Origin: Mycolicibacterium senegalense
GTDB taxonomy: Bacteria > Actinomycetota > Actinomycetes > Mycobacteriales > Mycobacteriaceae
DNA length: 64,000 nucleotides
Assembly: GCF_019645875.1 (NCBI RefSeq)
Contig: NZ_CP081000.1
Span: 1,302,001 to 1,366,000, forward strand
Reading direction: 5' to 3'
Positions within the stretch are counted from its first letter, which is position 1. Each line of letters opens with the position of its first letter. Positions 51,724 through 61,034 of this stretch are shown piece by piece. The translations under genes and the position numbers were made by a program. The notes beneath the pieces are model-generated. The model did not search any database. It saw only the letters and a list, made by a program, of their open reading frames with translations, and had not been told where the DNA came from.

Positions 51724-52563
51724 ATGTTTCGACGGGTAGGTGCACTGGTAGGCGCCGCTGTGGTCGCCGGTGCGACGCTGATCGGCTTGGCCGGCCCGGC
51801 CACGGCGATCCCCGGATGTCCGGACCTGCACTGGATCGGCGTCGCCGGCTCAGGCGAGCGTGACGATCCCACGGTCAACGCCGGGATGGGCCGCGTGGTC
51901 TACAACTCGCTGCGCGACCTGAATCAATGGGTCCAGCAGGATGGGCGCACCATGACCGCCGAGGCTGTGGCTTACCCGGCGGCGCCGGTGCCGGCAGACG
52001 GAGACCTTCTGGGTTGGGGCGGCTTCATGAGCAGCGTCGACGCCGGCGTGGCGGCCCTGGGAAACCAGTACGCCGCCTTCACCCAGCAGTGCCCGTCCAG
52101 CAAGGTGGTCCTGGCCGGCTACTCGCAGGGCGCGATGGTGGTGCACCGCAATCTGGCCGGCTTGTCGGGTAGCCCGAATCTGGTCGCCGCGTTGTTGGTG
52201 GCGGATGGGGACCGGTTGCCTGCCGATCCCACCGTCAACCTCGGTACGGCCACCGCCGTGCCGGGGGCCGGTAAGGGCGTCGCACAGGATTGGCCGATCC
52301 TGGCCCACGCTCCGGCGCCGCTGCCCGCCACGGTCGGTAGCCGCACCATCAGCGTGTGTGACCGCGGCGACGCGGTGTGCGACTACGACGAGGACGCCGA
52401 AGAGGTGACGGCCACCGCCATCGCGGTGCACACCAGCTATGCCCGGTCGAGTAGCGGGGGATACCGCTGGACGTGGCCGCTGTACCGGATGCTGGGCCCG
52501 TCGCCGATGCAGCAGCAGACGGTGCCGACGGCGATCGCGCCCGATGGAGTCGTTCACTCCTGA
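51724..52563 (+). CDS. Secreted cutinase-family esterase
   Basis: 279 residues with a signal peptide (about 1-28, ending PATA). Cutinase alpha/beta-hydrolase: VAGSGERDD, catalytic Ser134 in GYSQG, Asp216 or Asp220 in CDRGDAVCDYDE, and His236 in AVHTSYA. Cysteine pairs 32/123 and 212/219 would form the usual disulfides. Mycobacterial cutinase-like proteins hydrolyse esters, often of polysorbates, triglycerides or phospholipids. It is independent of its neighbours. Confidence 0.9.
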   Translation: MFRRVGALVGAAVVAGATLIGLAGPATAIPGCPDLHWIGVAGSGERDDPTVNAGMGRVVYNSLRDLNQWVQQDGRTMTAEAVAYPAAPVPADGDLLGWGGFMSSVDAGVAALGNQYAAFTQQCPSSKVVLAGYSQGAMVVHRNLAGLSGSPNLVAALLVADGDRLPADPTVNLGTATAVPGAGKGVAQDWPILAHAPAPLPATVGSRTISVCDRGDAVCDYDEDAEEVTATAIAVHTSYARSSSGGYRWTWPLYRMLGPSPMQQQTVPTAIAPDGVVHS

Positions 52564-52620
52564 TTTGCGTGGTCTCTGGCGCTAATCTGATGGCGCCCGC
52601 GACGACGACAGGAGACCGCG

Positions 52621-53466
52621 ATGTCCACATTCTGGCGGTACCTACGCATTCAGGCCTTCGTACTGTTGTGCGGCATCGTCGGCCCGATCTTCCTGGTCAT
52701 CTACTTCGCCAGCGGCGGTGACCCGTTGATGAAATGGATGTTCTGGACCGGCCTGTTGGTCACCGCCATCGACGTTCTGATCGCGCTGGGGCTCACCGCT
52801 GCCGGGTCGAAGTCGGCCGCGCAGAACCAGAAGCTCGAACAGGTCGGCGTGCTGGCCCTGGCCCAGGTCACCGGAATTCACGAGACCAACACCCGCATCA
52901 ACGAGCAGCCGCTGGTGAAGCTGGATCTGCAGATCTCGGGGCCCGGCATCGCGCCGTTCGCCAGTCAGGACCGCGTGCTGGCCCCGGTGTCGCGGCTGCC
53001 CATGATCACCAATCGCAAGTTGGTCGTCCTCGTCGACCCGGCTACCAACGAATACCGGATCGATTGGGAGAGAAGCAGTCTGGTCAGCGGCCTGATGCCG
53101 GCGACGTTCACGATCGCCGAGGAGAACAAGACCTACGACCTCACCGGCCAGTCCGGCCCGCTGATGGAGATCCTGCAGATCCTCAAGGCGCACGGCATCG
53201 CCGTCAACAGCATGGTCGATCTGCAGGCCAATCCGGTGGCCCGCGAAGAGGTTCAGGCCGTGGTGCGGCGCGCGGCCGTACAGCAGGCCGCGCCGTCGTC
53301 GCCGGTGGCCGGCACGGAACCGGCCGCGCCGTCGGCCCCATTCCTCGCGCCGCCCGCGCCGTCGACCGCCCAACGCCTACAGGAACTGGAAACGCTGCGG
53401 GCGACGGGCGCCGTCAGCGAAGACGAGTACGCGGCCAAACGACAGCAGATCATCGCCGAGCTCTGA
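52621..53466 (+). CDS. Membrane protein with C-terminal SHOCT domain
   Basis: 281 residues. Two membrane helices at about 8-30 and 38-60, a cytoplasmic beta-rich middle (VGVLALAQVTGIHETNTRINEQPLVKLDLQ, RKLVVLVDPATNEYRIDW), an Ala/Pro linker and the short SHOCT motif at the end (RLQELETLRATGAVSEDEYAAKRQQIIAEL). SHOCT domains are short oligomerisation or binding motifs often found on membrane proteins. No enzymatic motif is seen. Function unknown. Confidence 0.72.
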   Translation: MSTFWRYLRIQAFVLLCGIVGPIFLVIYFASGGDPLMKWMFWTGLLVTAIDVLIALGLTAAGSKSAAQNQKLEQVGVLALAQVTGIHETNTRINEQPLVKLDLQISGPGIAPFASQDRVLAPVSRLPMITNRKLVVLVDPATNEYRIDWERSSLVSGLMPATFTIAEENKTYDLTGQSGPLMEILQILKAHGIAVNSMVDLQANPVAREEVQAVVRRAAVQQAAPSSPVAGTEPAAPSAPFLAPPAPSTAQRLQELETLRATGAVSEDEYAAKRQQIIAEL

Positions 53467-53589
53467 TCTGGACCCCGGTCAATCAGGCCGGGCGCCGTGT
53501 GAGCAGCCGGGGACCCGTCATCCCATTGATCGGTACGCGGCCAGGAACACGTTCTACTTCTGCTGTTAGCCTGTGGCCAGGCTCACTGA

Positions 53590-54456
<867 letters not shown>

Positions 54457-54461
54457 CCGGG

Positions 54462-55712
54462 CTACCGGCGCGCCTGGATCAGCACGTCGGCGAACTGGTC
54501 TACGGCCCAGTCGAGTTCGTCTGCGGTTACCACCAGAGGAGGGGCGAACCGCAGGGTCGAGCCGTGGGTGTCCTTGACCAGGACCCCACGTTCGGCCAAT
54601 GCGAGGCCGAATTGCTTGCCGGTGCCCAGATCTGGGTCGATGTCCACGCCCGCCCACAGGCCCATGCCGCGCACCGCGGTGACTCCGTGCCCGATCAGCC
54701 CGGTGAGCCGCTGGTGTAGGCGGGTTCCGAGTTCAGTTGAGCGGCGCTGGAATTCGCCACGTTGCAGCATGCCCACCACGGTGATGCCGATGGCCGCCGC
54801 CAGTGGGTTGCCGCCGAAGGTAGAACCATGTTCGCCGGGGTGCAGAACGCCGAGGATGCCTTGGTCGGCCACCACCGCGGACAGTGGCACCACGCCACCG
54901 CCGAGGGCCTTGCCGAGCAGGTACACGTCGGGAATCACATCCCAGTGTTCGCAGGCGAAGGTGCGCCCGGTGCGGGCCAGGCCGGACTGGATCTCATCGG
55001 CGATCATCAGCACGCCGTTGCGGATACAGGTGTCGCGGACGCGGGGCAGGTAGTCGGCCGGCGGAACGATGATCCCGGCCTCGCCTTGGATGGGTTCGAT
55101 CAGGACCGCGGCCGTGTTCTGGTCGATCGCCTCGTCGATCGCTCGGTGGTCGCCGAAGGGCACCGAGCGGAATCCCGGGGTGTACGGGCCGAAGCCGCGG
55201 CGGGCGGTGTCGTCGTCGGAGAAGCTGATGATCGTGGTGGTGCGACCGTGGAAGTTGTTGTGTGCCACCACGATGTTGGATTCGCCGGCGGGAACGCCCT
55301 TGACATCGGTGGCCCATTTGCGGGCCACTTTGATGGCGCTCTCGACGGCTTCGGCGCCACTGTTCATCGGCAGCACCATGTCCTTGCCACACAGTTCGGC
55401 CAAGGCTTCGGCGAACGGGCCCAGGCGGTCGGAGTGGAAGGCGCGGCTCACCAGGGTCAGCTGATCCAGTTGGGCGTGTGCGGCGGCGATGATCTCGGGG
55501 TTGCGGTGGCCGAAGTTGACGGCCGAGTACGCGGCCAGGCAGTCGAGGTAGCGCCGGCCGGTCACATCGGTGATCCAGGCTCCCTCGGCGCTGTGGGCCA
55601 CCACCGGCAGCGGTGAGTAGTTGTGGGCGACATGGCGATCGTCGAGCGCGATGGCCTGGGCGATCGCAGAATCCGGGGTGGCCTGATTGTCCACGCTGTC
55701 CAGGATCGTCAT
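54462..55712 (-). CDS. rocD: Ornithine aminotransferase
   Basis: 416 residues from ATG at 55712, overlapping the stop of the upstream gene (ATGA); an 8-residue longer reading is rejected. PLP-dependent class III aminotransferase: NSGAEAVESAIKVARKW, IIVPPADYLPRVRD, ADEIQSGLARTG and the PLP lysine in LLGKALGGG. It converts ornithine and 2-oxoglutarate to glutamate 5-semialdehyde and glutamate. Cotranscribed with an amidino-group hydrolase, so the unit would turn arginine into glutamate precursors. M. tuberculosis has a comparable rocD set (Rv2321c/Rv2322c) elsewhere. Confidence 0.93.
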   Translation of the reverse strand: MTILDSVDNQATPDSAIAQAIALDDRHVAHNYSPLPVVAHSAEGAWITDVTGRRYLDCLAAYSAVNFGHRNPEIIAAAHAQLDQLTLVSRAFHSDRLGPFAEALAELCGKDMVLPMNSGAEAVESAIKVARKWATDVKGVPAGESNIVVAHNNFHGRTTTIISFSDDDTARRGFGPYTPGFRSVPFGDHRAIDEAIDQNTAAVLIEPIQGEAGIIVPPADYLPRVRDTCIRNGVLMIADEIQSGLARTGRTFACEHWDVIPDVYLLGKALGGGVVPLSAVVADQGILGVLHPGEHGSTFGGNPLAAAIGITVVGMLQRGEFQRRSTELGTRLHQRLTGLIGHGVTAVRGMGLWAGVDIDPDLGTGKQFGLALAERGVLVKDTHGSTLRFAPPLVVTADELDWAVDQFADVLIQARR

Positions 55713-56554
55713 GAATGTAGCTCCAGGGTGCAGCATTTGACGGATCCTCCGCCTTTGAGGAGTTCGGACATGTCGACGCCGACCGGCTCGAATCCGGCCC
55801 GGCTCAGTTGTGCGGCGAATCCGGTCGCGGCTGCGGGCATCACGACGTGGCGGCCGTCGGACACCACGTTGAGGCCGAGGACGTATGCGTCGGCCGATCC
55901 CACTTCGATGGCGTCACCGAACAGGTCGGCCAGCTGCTCTCGGGCGGCGGCGCTGAAGGCCGGAGGATAGTAGGCGATCGTCGAATCGTCGAGCACGGCC
56001 AAAGCCGTGTCGAGGTGATAGAAGCGCGGGTCGATGAGCTCCAGGCTAGTGACCTCGAGGCCGGTGATGGCCGCGATTTCACCGTGGGCTCGCAGGTCGG
56101 TGCGAAAGCCGTATCCAGCCAACAGTTTTGATCCGACGAGCAGCAGGTCGCCCTGGCCTTCGTTGACGTGTTCGGTGCGAACCGGACGGTAGCCGGCCGC
56201 AGTCATCCACTCGGCATAGGCGTCGGCCTCTGCGGCGCGCTGCGGGTAGGCGAATCGTGCCACCACCGCGATGTCCCCGAACAGGAAGCCCCCGTTGGCG
56301 GCGTAGACCATGTCGGGCAGGCCGGGGCGCGGGTGCACCAGGTCGACGGTGTGGCCCAGTTCGACGTATACGCGGCGCAGCGTGTCCCACTGGGCCAGTG
56401 CGAGTGAGGGATGCACCGGCGTGGCGGTGTCCATCCACGGGTTGATCGCGTATTCGACGGTGAAGTACTTCGGGGCGGTCATGGCGTAGTGGCGGGTGGC
56501 GGCGGTCCGAGCTTCGGGCGCAGCCTCGGGCATGACTTCATCGAAGATGGTCAT
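55709..56554 (-). CDS. Arginine-modifying amidinohydrolase, probably arginine dihydrolase-like
   Basis: 281 residues from ATG at 56554 (MTIFDEVMPEA). Guanidine-modifying fold: TAPKYFTVEYAINPWM near 26-41, PDMVYAANGGFLFGD (Asn87) where deiminases and DDAH usually have an Asp, RFYHLDTAL with the catalytic His, and the nucleophile Cys in GGGSVKCCTLEL. These features recall the arginine dihydrolase domain of cyanobacterial ArgZ/AgrE, which makes ornithine directly; database labels are usually DDAH (Rv2323c). Pairing with rocD favours ornithine as product. First gene of the operon, controlled from the AsnC side. Confidence 0.72.
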   Translation of the reverse strand: MTIFDEVMPEAAPEARTAATRHYAMTAPKYFTVEYAINPWMDTATPVHPSLALAQWDTLRRVYVELGHTVDLVHPRPGLPDMVYAANGGFLFGDIAVVARFAYPQRAAEADAYAEWMTAAGYRPVRTEHVNEGQGDLLLVGSKLLAGYGFRTDLRAHGEIAAITGLEVTSLELIDPRFYHLDTALAVLDDSTIAYYPPAFSAAAREQLADLFGDAIEVGSADAYVLGLNVVSDGRHVVMPAAATGFAAQLSRAGFEPVGVDMSELLKGGGSVKCCTLELHS

Positions 56555-56570
56555 GAATCGACGATATGAA

Positions 56571-56583
56571 GTGCTCGTAGCAC
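56571..56583. promoter_or_regulatory. Dyad between rocD operon and asnC
   Basis: GTGCT-CGT-AGCAC is a perfect 13-bp inverted repeat just ahead of the amidinohydrolase start. GCACAA recurs at 56580-56585 and 56624-56629, 44 bp apart (four helical turns), a spacing suited to an Lrp/AsnC octamer. Confidence 0.6.
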
Positions 56584-56667
56584 AATCAATCACCGTTCAT
56601 TGCGTGATGAGTAGAGATACATTGCACAAGTCGAGGTACTGCGACGTTTTGTTGCGTGGAGGCTGAT

Positions 56668-57114
56668 GTGGACCGTCTGGATGACACCGACGAGCGGATT
56701 CTGGCCGAACTCACCCAGCACGCCAGGGCGACATTCGCCGAGATCGGGCAGCGCGTGAACCTGTCGGCGCCCGCGGTCAAGCGGCGAGTGGACCGCATGG
56801 TCGCCGAGGGAGTGATCCGGGGCTTCACCACCGTGGTCGACCGCAACGTGCTCGGTTGGAGTACCGAGGCGTACGTGCAGGTGTTCTGCCAGGGCACCAT
56901 CGCGCCGGACCAGTTGCGCGCCGCCTGGATCGACATCCCGGAGGTGGTCAGCGCGGCCACGGTGACCGGCACCGCCGACGCGATCCTGCACGTGCTCGCC
57001 CGGGACATGCGTCACCTCGAGGAGGCCCTCGAGCGCATCCGGTCGACGGCACGGATCGAGCGCAGCGAGAGCATCGTGGTGCTCACCAACGTCATCGACC
57101 GGGGCCGGCCGTAA
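56668..57114 (+). CDS. Lrp/AsnC-family regulator
   Basis: 148 residues from GTG at 56668, chosen because GGAGG lies five bases ahead; GTG at 56656 is in frame but has no site. N-terminal winged helix (LDDTDERILAELTQHARATFAEIGQRVNLSAPAVKRRVDRMVAEGVIRGFTTVV) and the RAM domain (EAYVQVFCQG, VVSAATVTGTADAILHVLARD). Divergent from the arginine/ornithine genes, it probably senses an amino acid such as arginine or ornithine and controls them. The same trio occurs around Rv2324. Confidence 0.9.
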   Translation: MDRLDDTDERILAELTQHARATFAEIGQRVNLSAPAVKRRVDRMVAEGVIRGFTTVVDRNVLGWSTEAYVQVFCQGTIAPDQLRAAWIDIPEVVSAATVTGTADAILHVLARDMRHLEEALERIRSTARIERSESIVVLTNVIDRGRP

Positions 57115-57154
57115 CGTCACTTAGGAGAACGTCGGCATCAGCGGCCGGCCTGGG

Positions 57155-57181
57155 CAAACGTAGGGTGCCCTACAACGTTTG
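57155..57181. promoter_or_regulatory. Palindromic site upstream of the ferredoxin reductase gene
   Basis: TAGGGTGCCCTA (57161-57172) is symmetric except at the two centre bases. CAAACG (57155-57160) and CGTTTG (57176-57181) extend it, with three extra bases on the right. It lies 25 bp before the GTG start, in an otherwise unremarkable gap. Confidence 0.55.
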
Positions 57182-57205
57182 ACCCCGATCGTGTAAAAAC
57201 CCCAC

Positions 57206-58393
57206 GTGACTACTTCAGCGGGATCAGCAGCGGGCATCGTCATCGTCGGCGGCGGCTTGGCTGCGGCCCGGACGGCCGAACAGCTGCGCCGCTCGGAGTA
57301 CGCCGGGCCCATCACCATCGTCAGCGACGAGGACCATCTGCCTTACGATCGGCCTCCGCTCTCCAAGGAAGTGCTGCGCGCCGAGACGGATGACGTGACG
57401 CTCAAGCCGGCCGAGTTCTACGCCGAGAACAACATCACGCTGCGGCTGGGTTCCGCGGCGCAATCGGTGGACACCGCGGCCAAGACCTTGAAGCTGGCCG
57501 ATGGCAGCGACGTGGCCTATGACGAGCTCGTCATCGCCACCGGCCTGGTGCCGAAACGCATTCGGGCGTTCGGTGATCTGGCGGGCATTCACGTGCTGCG
57601 GAACTACGACGAGAGCATGGCCCTGCGCGAGCAGGCCGGAAAGGCTTCGCGGGCCGTGGTGGTCGGCGCGGGCTTCATCGGCTGCGAGGTGGCCGCGAGC
57701 CTGCGCAAGCTGGGCGTCGAGGTGGTGCTGGTGGAACCGCAGCCGACGCCGTTGGCCTCGGTGCTGGGTGAGCGGATCGGGGCATTGGTGACCCGGCTGC
57801 ACCAGGCCGAAGGTGTCGACGTGCGTTGCGGTGTCGGCGTGAGTGAGGTGCGTGGCGCCGAGAAGGTCGAGCAGGTCGTGCTGGGCGACGGCACCGAGCT
57901 CGATGCCGACCTGGTTGTGGTCGGTATCGGTTCGCATCCGGCGGTGCAGTGGCTCGAAGGCAGCGGTATCGAGCTCGACAACGGCGTGGTCTGCGATGAG
58001 GTGGGCCGCTCCAGCGCTGCGGGCGTGTGGGCCATCGGCGATGTCGCGTCGTGGCGCGATCACGTGGGAGGCCAAGCGCGCGTTGAGCATTGGAGCAACG
58101 TTGCCGACCAGGCCCGGGCCATGGTGCCGGCGATCCTGGGCCAGGAGGCCTCGCCCGTGGTGTCGGTGCCGTACTTCTGGAGCGATCAGTACGACGTCAA
58201 GATCCAGTGCCTGGGTGAGCCCGAGGCCGACGACGTCGTACACGTGGTGGAGGACGACGGACGCAAGTTCCTGGCCTTCTACGAGCGTGACGGCGTGGTG
58301 GTCGGCGTGGTCGGCGGCGGCATGCCGGGCAAGGTGATGAAGGCCCGCGGCAAGATCGCCGCAGGCGCCCCCATCTCCGACGTCCTGGGCTGA
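57206..58393 (+). CDS. FAD-dependent ferredoxin reductase (Rv0688-like)
   Basis: 395 residues from GTG. Two dinucleotide folds: IVIVGGGLAAARTAEQLRR at about 11-29 for FAD, and VVVGAGFIGCEVAASLRKLG at about 149-168 for NAD(P)H. The FAD-binding VWAIGDVASW segment is near 273-282. Resembles rhodocoxin/putidaredoxin reductases that pass electrons to ferredoxins and P450s. Located between the mycofactocin-type SDR and the mft genes, as Rv0688 is, so it may belong to the same electron-transfer system. No ferredoxin gene is next to it. Confidence 0.9.
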   Translation: MTTSAGSAAGIVIVGGGLAAARTAEQLRRSEYAGPITIVSDEDHLPYDRPPLSKEVLRAETDDVTLKPAEFYAENNITLRLGSAAQSVDTAAKTLKLADGSDVAYDELVIATGLVPKRIRAFGDLAGIHVLRNYDESMALREQAGKASRAVVVGAGFIGCEVAASLRKLGVEVVLVEPQPTPLASVLGERIGALVTRLHQAEGVDVRCGVGVSEVRGAEKVEQVVLGDGTELDADLVVVGIGSHPAVQWLEGSGIELDNGVVCDEVGRSSAAGVWAIGDVASWRDHVGGQARVEHWSNVADQARAMVPAILGQEASPVVSVPYFWSDQYDVKIQCLGEPEADDVVHVVEDDGRKFLAFYERDGVVVGVVGGGMPGKVMKARGKIAAGAPISDVLG

Positions 58394-58404
58394 CCTGCTC
58401 GGCG

Positions 58405-59685
58405 TCAGAACTGGCCGAGGTAGAACCGGCTGCCCTGGTCGTCGGTGCACTCGGCCATCAGCCCGTAGTCCTGCCTCGACGGCTGTTGCAACACGGTGCC
58501 ACCGGCCTCGATGACACGGCTGACCGCGGCGTCGATGTCGGCGACCGTCCACATGGGCACGGTCACGGCCCGTCTGCCGCCGCCGGCCATACCTGACATC
58601 GGCTGGCTGCCCTGCACACCCCAGCCGTCGTTGACCCGGCCGGGTTCGAAGGTCCAGAAGAACAGGCGGCTGTAGAACTCCTTGAACGCCGTCGAGTCGG
58701 GGACCTCGTAGGTGATGTACGAGAGTTCGCCTGGCCCTGCGCCGTTCAGTTTTGGCCGACGGGTGCCCGGCTTGGGCAAGAACACCGCGAACGGGGCGCC
58801 GGCCGGATCGGTGGCGTCGAGCACGGTGCCGTAATCGAAGTCCTGCGTCTGGCCGGGTCGGCCCCCACCTGCCACGATCGCCTGGCGGGCGCCGTCGAGG
58901 TCAGTCACCGCGTAGCAGCAGAAAAGTGTCGCCGGACCGGCCACGCTGAAGATGCCAACGGGCTGCTCGGTGTTGGTCACCTGCCGGGTGGCCGGGTCGT
59001 AGGTCCAGCCCAGGACGTGACCGTAGAACGCCGCGGCCCGCTCGGCGTCGGGCACCCAGACCGAGACGTAGCCGACATCGCCGTGCTGGATGGGCACGGC
59101 GGCCCTGGTCACCGGTCCGGACAGCATCCAGCGGTGGCCCGATGGGTCGATGAAGGCGGCGTTGCGGGTGCCGTAGTTCTCATACGGTTCCCGTTGTACC
59201 TGCGCACCCAGCGTCCGGGCCCGCTCCAGTGTCGCGTCGGTGTCGGCGACCGCGAGCATGAGGCTCACTGAATTGGCTTGTGGCGCCGGTGCTCTCAATC
59301 CAAGTTCGGGATACTCGTCGGCCAGGTACAGCACGCCGTCACCGATCTGCAGCTCTGCATGTCCGATGCGGCCGTCCTCCATCACGATCGGCTCGCCGAT
59401 CGGCGCCGCTTCGAGCGCATCGATGTACCAGGCGATCGCGGCCCGGGCGTCGGGTACGGCCAGGTAGGGAATGGCCGCCGGGCGCGGGGGTGCAGGCACG
59501 GGCGCGGGCTGGTTCAATTCGGCGATCGCAGTGTCGGTTCCGCTCATTTCAACTCCTTCGGCGTGGGTGGGCAGGGTGAGCGCCGATTCCAGTCGTGCGC
59601 GCAGCCGGGCGGCGAACGCCGGATCGGGGGCGACCGGGTGGTCCCCGCCGCTGAGCACGGTCAACGGATCGTGGCTGTTGATCAC
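58405..59685 (-). CDS. Triple VOC-domain (glyoxalase/bleomycin-resistance fold) protein
   Basis: 426 residues from GTG at 59685, overlapping the sigma-factor stop (GTGA). A 50-residue leader (DPLTVLSGGDHPVAPDPAFAARLRARLE) precedes three VOC-type modules starting near 72 (AIPYLAVPDARAAIAWYIDAL), 205 (GYVSVWVPDAERAAAFYGHVLGW) and 325 (SYITYEVPDSTAFKEFYSRLFFW). Each unit is a beta-alpha-beta pair, and metal residues are not fully kept. Cotranscribed with an ECF sigma factor. Function unknown; a detoxification enzyme or small-molecule sensor is possible. Confidence 0.8.
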   Translation of the reverse strand: MINSHDPLTVLSGGDHPVAPDPAFAARLRARLESALTLPTHAEGVEMSGTDTAIAELNQPAPVPAPPRPAAIPYLAVPDARAAIAWYIDALEAAPIGEPIVMEDGRIGHAELQIGDGVLYLADEYPELGLRAPAPQANSVSLMLAVADTDATLERARTLGAQVQREPYENYGTRNAAFIDPSGHRWMLSGPVTRAAVPIQHGDVGYVSVWVPDAERAAAFYGHVLGWTYDPATRQVTNTEQPVGIFSVAGPATLFCCYAVTDLDGARQAIVAGGGRPGQTQDFDYGTVLDATDPAGAPFAVFLPKPGTRRPKLNGAGPGELSYITYEVPDSTAFKEFYSRLFFWTFEPGRVNDGWGVQGSQPMSGMAGGGRRAVTVPMWTVADIDAAVSRVIEAGGTVLQQPSRQDYGLMAECTDDQGSRFYLGQF

Positions 59686-60203
59686 GGCGTCCCTCCCTCC
59701 GGTGTCGGGTACTCGGATCTGAAGGCGCGGCGGGCCCGCACCAGCAGGGCCTCGGTGGCGTGTACGGTGCGGCCGATCAACTCGGCGCATTCACCCACCG
59801 ACCGGTCGTCGAGGTAGCGCAGCGCCAGCACTGTCCGATGGTGTTCGGGCAGGCGGGCCAGGACCGCCTCGGCGACAATGCGATCCAGTTCGGTGTCCCA
59901 GTCGTCGATGGGGTCCACCGGTTCGGGCAGCTCGGCCACCGGCACGGTGAACCGGTCGCGGCGGCGCCGGTAGTGGTCGGCCAACTTGTGCCGAGCCACC
60001 CCGATCAGCCAGGGCACCGACATCGGCGGCGGCGATGGTTTCCTGGCCGCGTCCATCGCGGCCAGGAACGTCTCCGAGGTCAGGTCCTCGGCGGTTCCGC
60101 GGTCACCGCAGCGTCGCACGAAGTACCCGTACACCACCGGCAGGGCCTCGTCGTACAGGTTCAGCAGCGCCCGCGGAGCGTCTGTTTCGGCGCTCACATC
60201 CAT
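59682..60203 (-). CDS. ECF-family RNA polymerase sigma factor
   Basis: 173 residues from ATG at 60203. Sigma-2 (YDEALPVVYGYFVRRCGDRGTAEDLTSETFLAAMDA, VPWLIGVARHKLADHYRRR) and sigma-4 (LPEHHRTVLALRYLDDRSVGECAELIGRTVHATEALLVRARRAFR) with no C-terminal extension. No anti-sigma gene lies beside it; instead the next gene is the VOC protein, which may serve that purpose or be the regulated output. Longer upstream reading crosses a divergent gene and is rejected. Confidence 0.85.
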   Translation of the reverse strand: MDVSAETDAPRALLNLYDEALPVVYGYFVRRCGDRGTAEDLTSETFLAAMDAARKPSPPPMSVPWLIGVARHKLADHYRRRRDRFTVPVAELPEPVDPIDDWDTELDRIVAEAVLARLPEHHRTVLALRYLDDRSVGECAELIGRTVHATEALLVRARRAFRSEYPTPEGGTP

Positions 60204-60239
60204 ATCGTCGCCGCCGGGCGTCGAACTCAGACGGGGTTG

Positions 60240-60255
60240 GGCGAAGAATTTCGCC
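60240..60255. promoter_or_regulatory. 16-bp dyad in the ECF/PhyH divergent gap
   Basis: GGCGAA-N4-TTCGCC lies 36 bp from the PhyH start and 37 bp from the sigma-factor start. It may be an operator shared by both genes, but the bound protein is unknown. Confidence 0.45.
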
Positions 60256-60290
60256 GGAAAATCATTGGCGTAGGTCAGCAGGGGTGGGTC

Positions 60291-61034
60291 ATGGTGGTCG
60301 GTGTGGTGGACGTCGATGCCTTCGAGCGGGACGGTTTCGTCAAACTCGAGCAGGCAGTTCCCGTCGAAATCGCCGATGCCGCCCGGGATCTGCTGTGGCA
60401 TCAAATAGGGGTCCGCGCGGACGAACCGGCATCGTGGACCAGTCCAGTCGTGTGGGCGGCTGACCTGACCGGTGCCGGGCCGTTCCAGCGGCTGGTGCGC
60501 AACGCCGCGCTCACCGAGGCCCTCGACGTGATCTGCGGTGTAGGCGGTTGGCTGCCGCGCGGGTCCCTGGGCAACATTCCGGTCCGATTTCCGGTCGATC
60601 CGCCCGCTGATGACCGGGGTTGGCACATCGATGCCAACACTGAACTGCCGGGAGGGCGGTGGGCGGTCAGCGGTCGCCCGCACACCGTCCTGGTGCTGAC
60701 GCTGCTGTCGGAGGTCGGGCCCGCCGATGCGCCGACGCGTATCCGGGTGGGTTCGCATCGCTGCGTGGCCGGAGTGCTGGGGCCGGAGCCCCTCGATTTC
60801 GTCGACGCCGGGGCCATGGTGGACGAGGTGAGCCGCGGCTGTCCGGTGGCCCAGGCGACGGGGCGGCCCGGCGACATGTACGTGGTTCACCCGTTCACGG
60901 CGCATGCCGCCGATGTACATCGAGGCCGCACACCACGTTTCATGTCCCAGGCTCCCGTGATGCTCAGCGAGCGGCTCAGCCCCACAGGGCCGCGGGCTCT
61001 GGCTGCGGCATGGGACGGGCTACCGCGGGGCTAG
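60291..61034 (+). CDS. Phytanoyl-CoA dioxygenase family protein
   Basis: 247 residues from ATG at 60291. PhyH double-stranded beta-helix with iron ligands His112 and Asp114 (GWHIDANTE) and a distal His in [10 protein letters not shown] (200 or 205); Arg217 (TPRFMS) may bind 2-oxoglutarate. The N-terminal [18 protein letters not shown] is usual for the family. It should hydroxylate a substrate using Fe(II) and 2-oxoglutarate. Its last 15 bp overlap the convergent mftR gene. Divergent from the ECF/VOC unit. Confidence 0.85.
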   Translation: MVVGVVDVDAFERDGFVKLEQAVPVEIADAARDLLWHQIGVRADEPASWTSPVVWAADLTGAGPFQRLVRNAALTEALDVICGVGGWLPRGSLGNIPVRFPVDPPADDRGWHIDANTELPGGRWAVSGRPHTVLVLTLLSEVGPADAPTRIRVGSHRCVAGVLGPEPLDFVDAGAMVDEVSRGCPVAQATGRPGDMYVVHPFTAHAADVHRGRTPRFMSQAPVMLSERLSPTGPRALAAAWDGLPRG

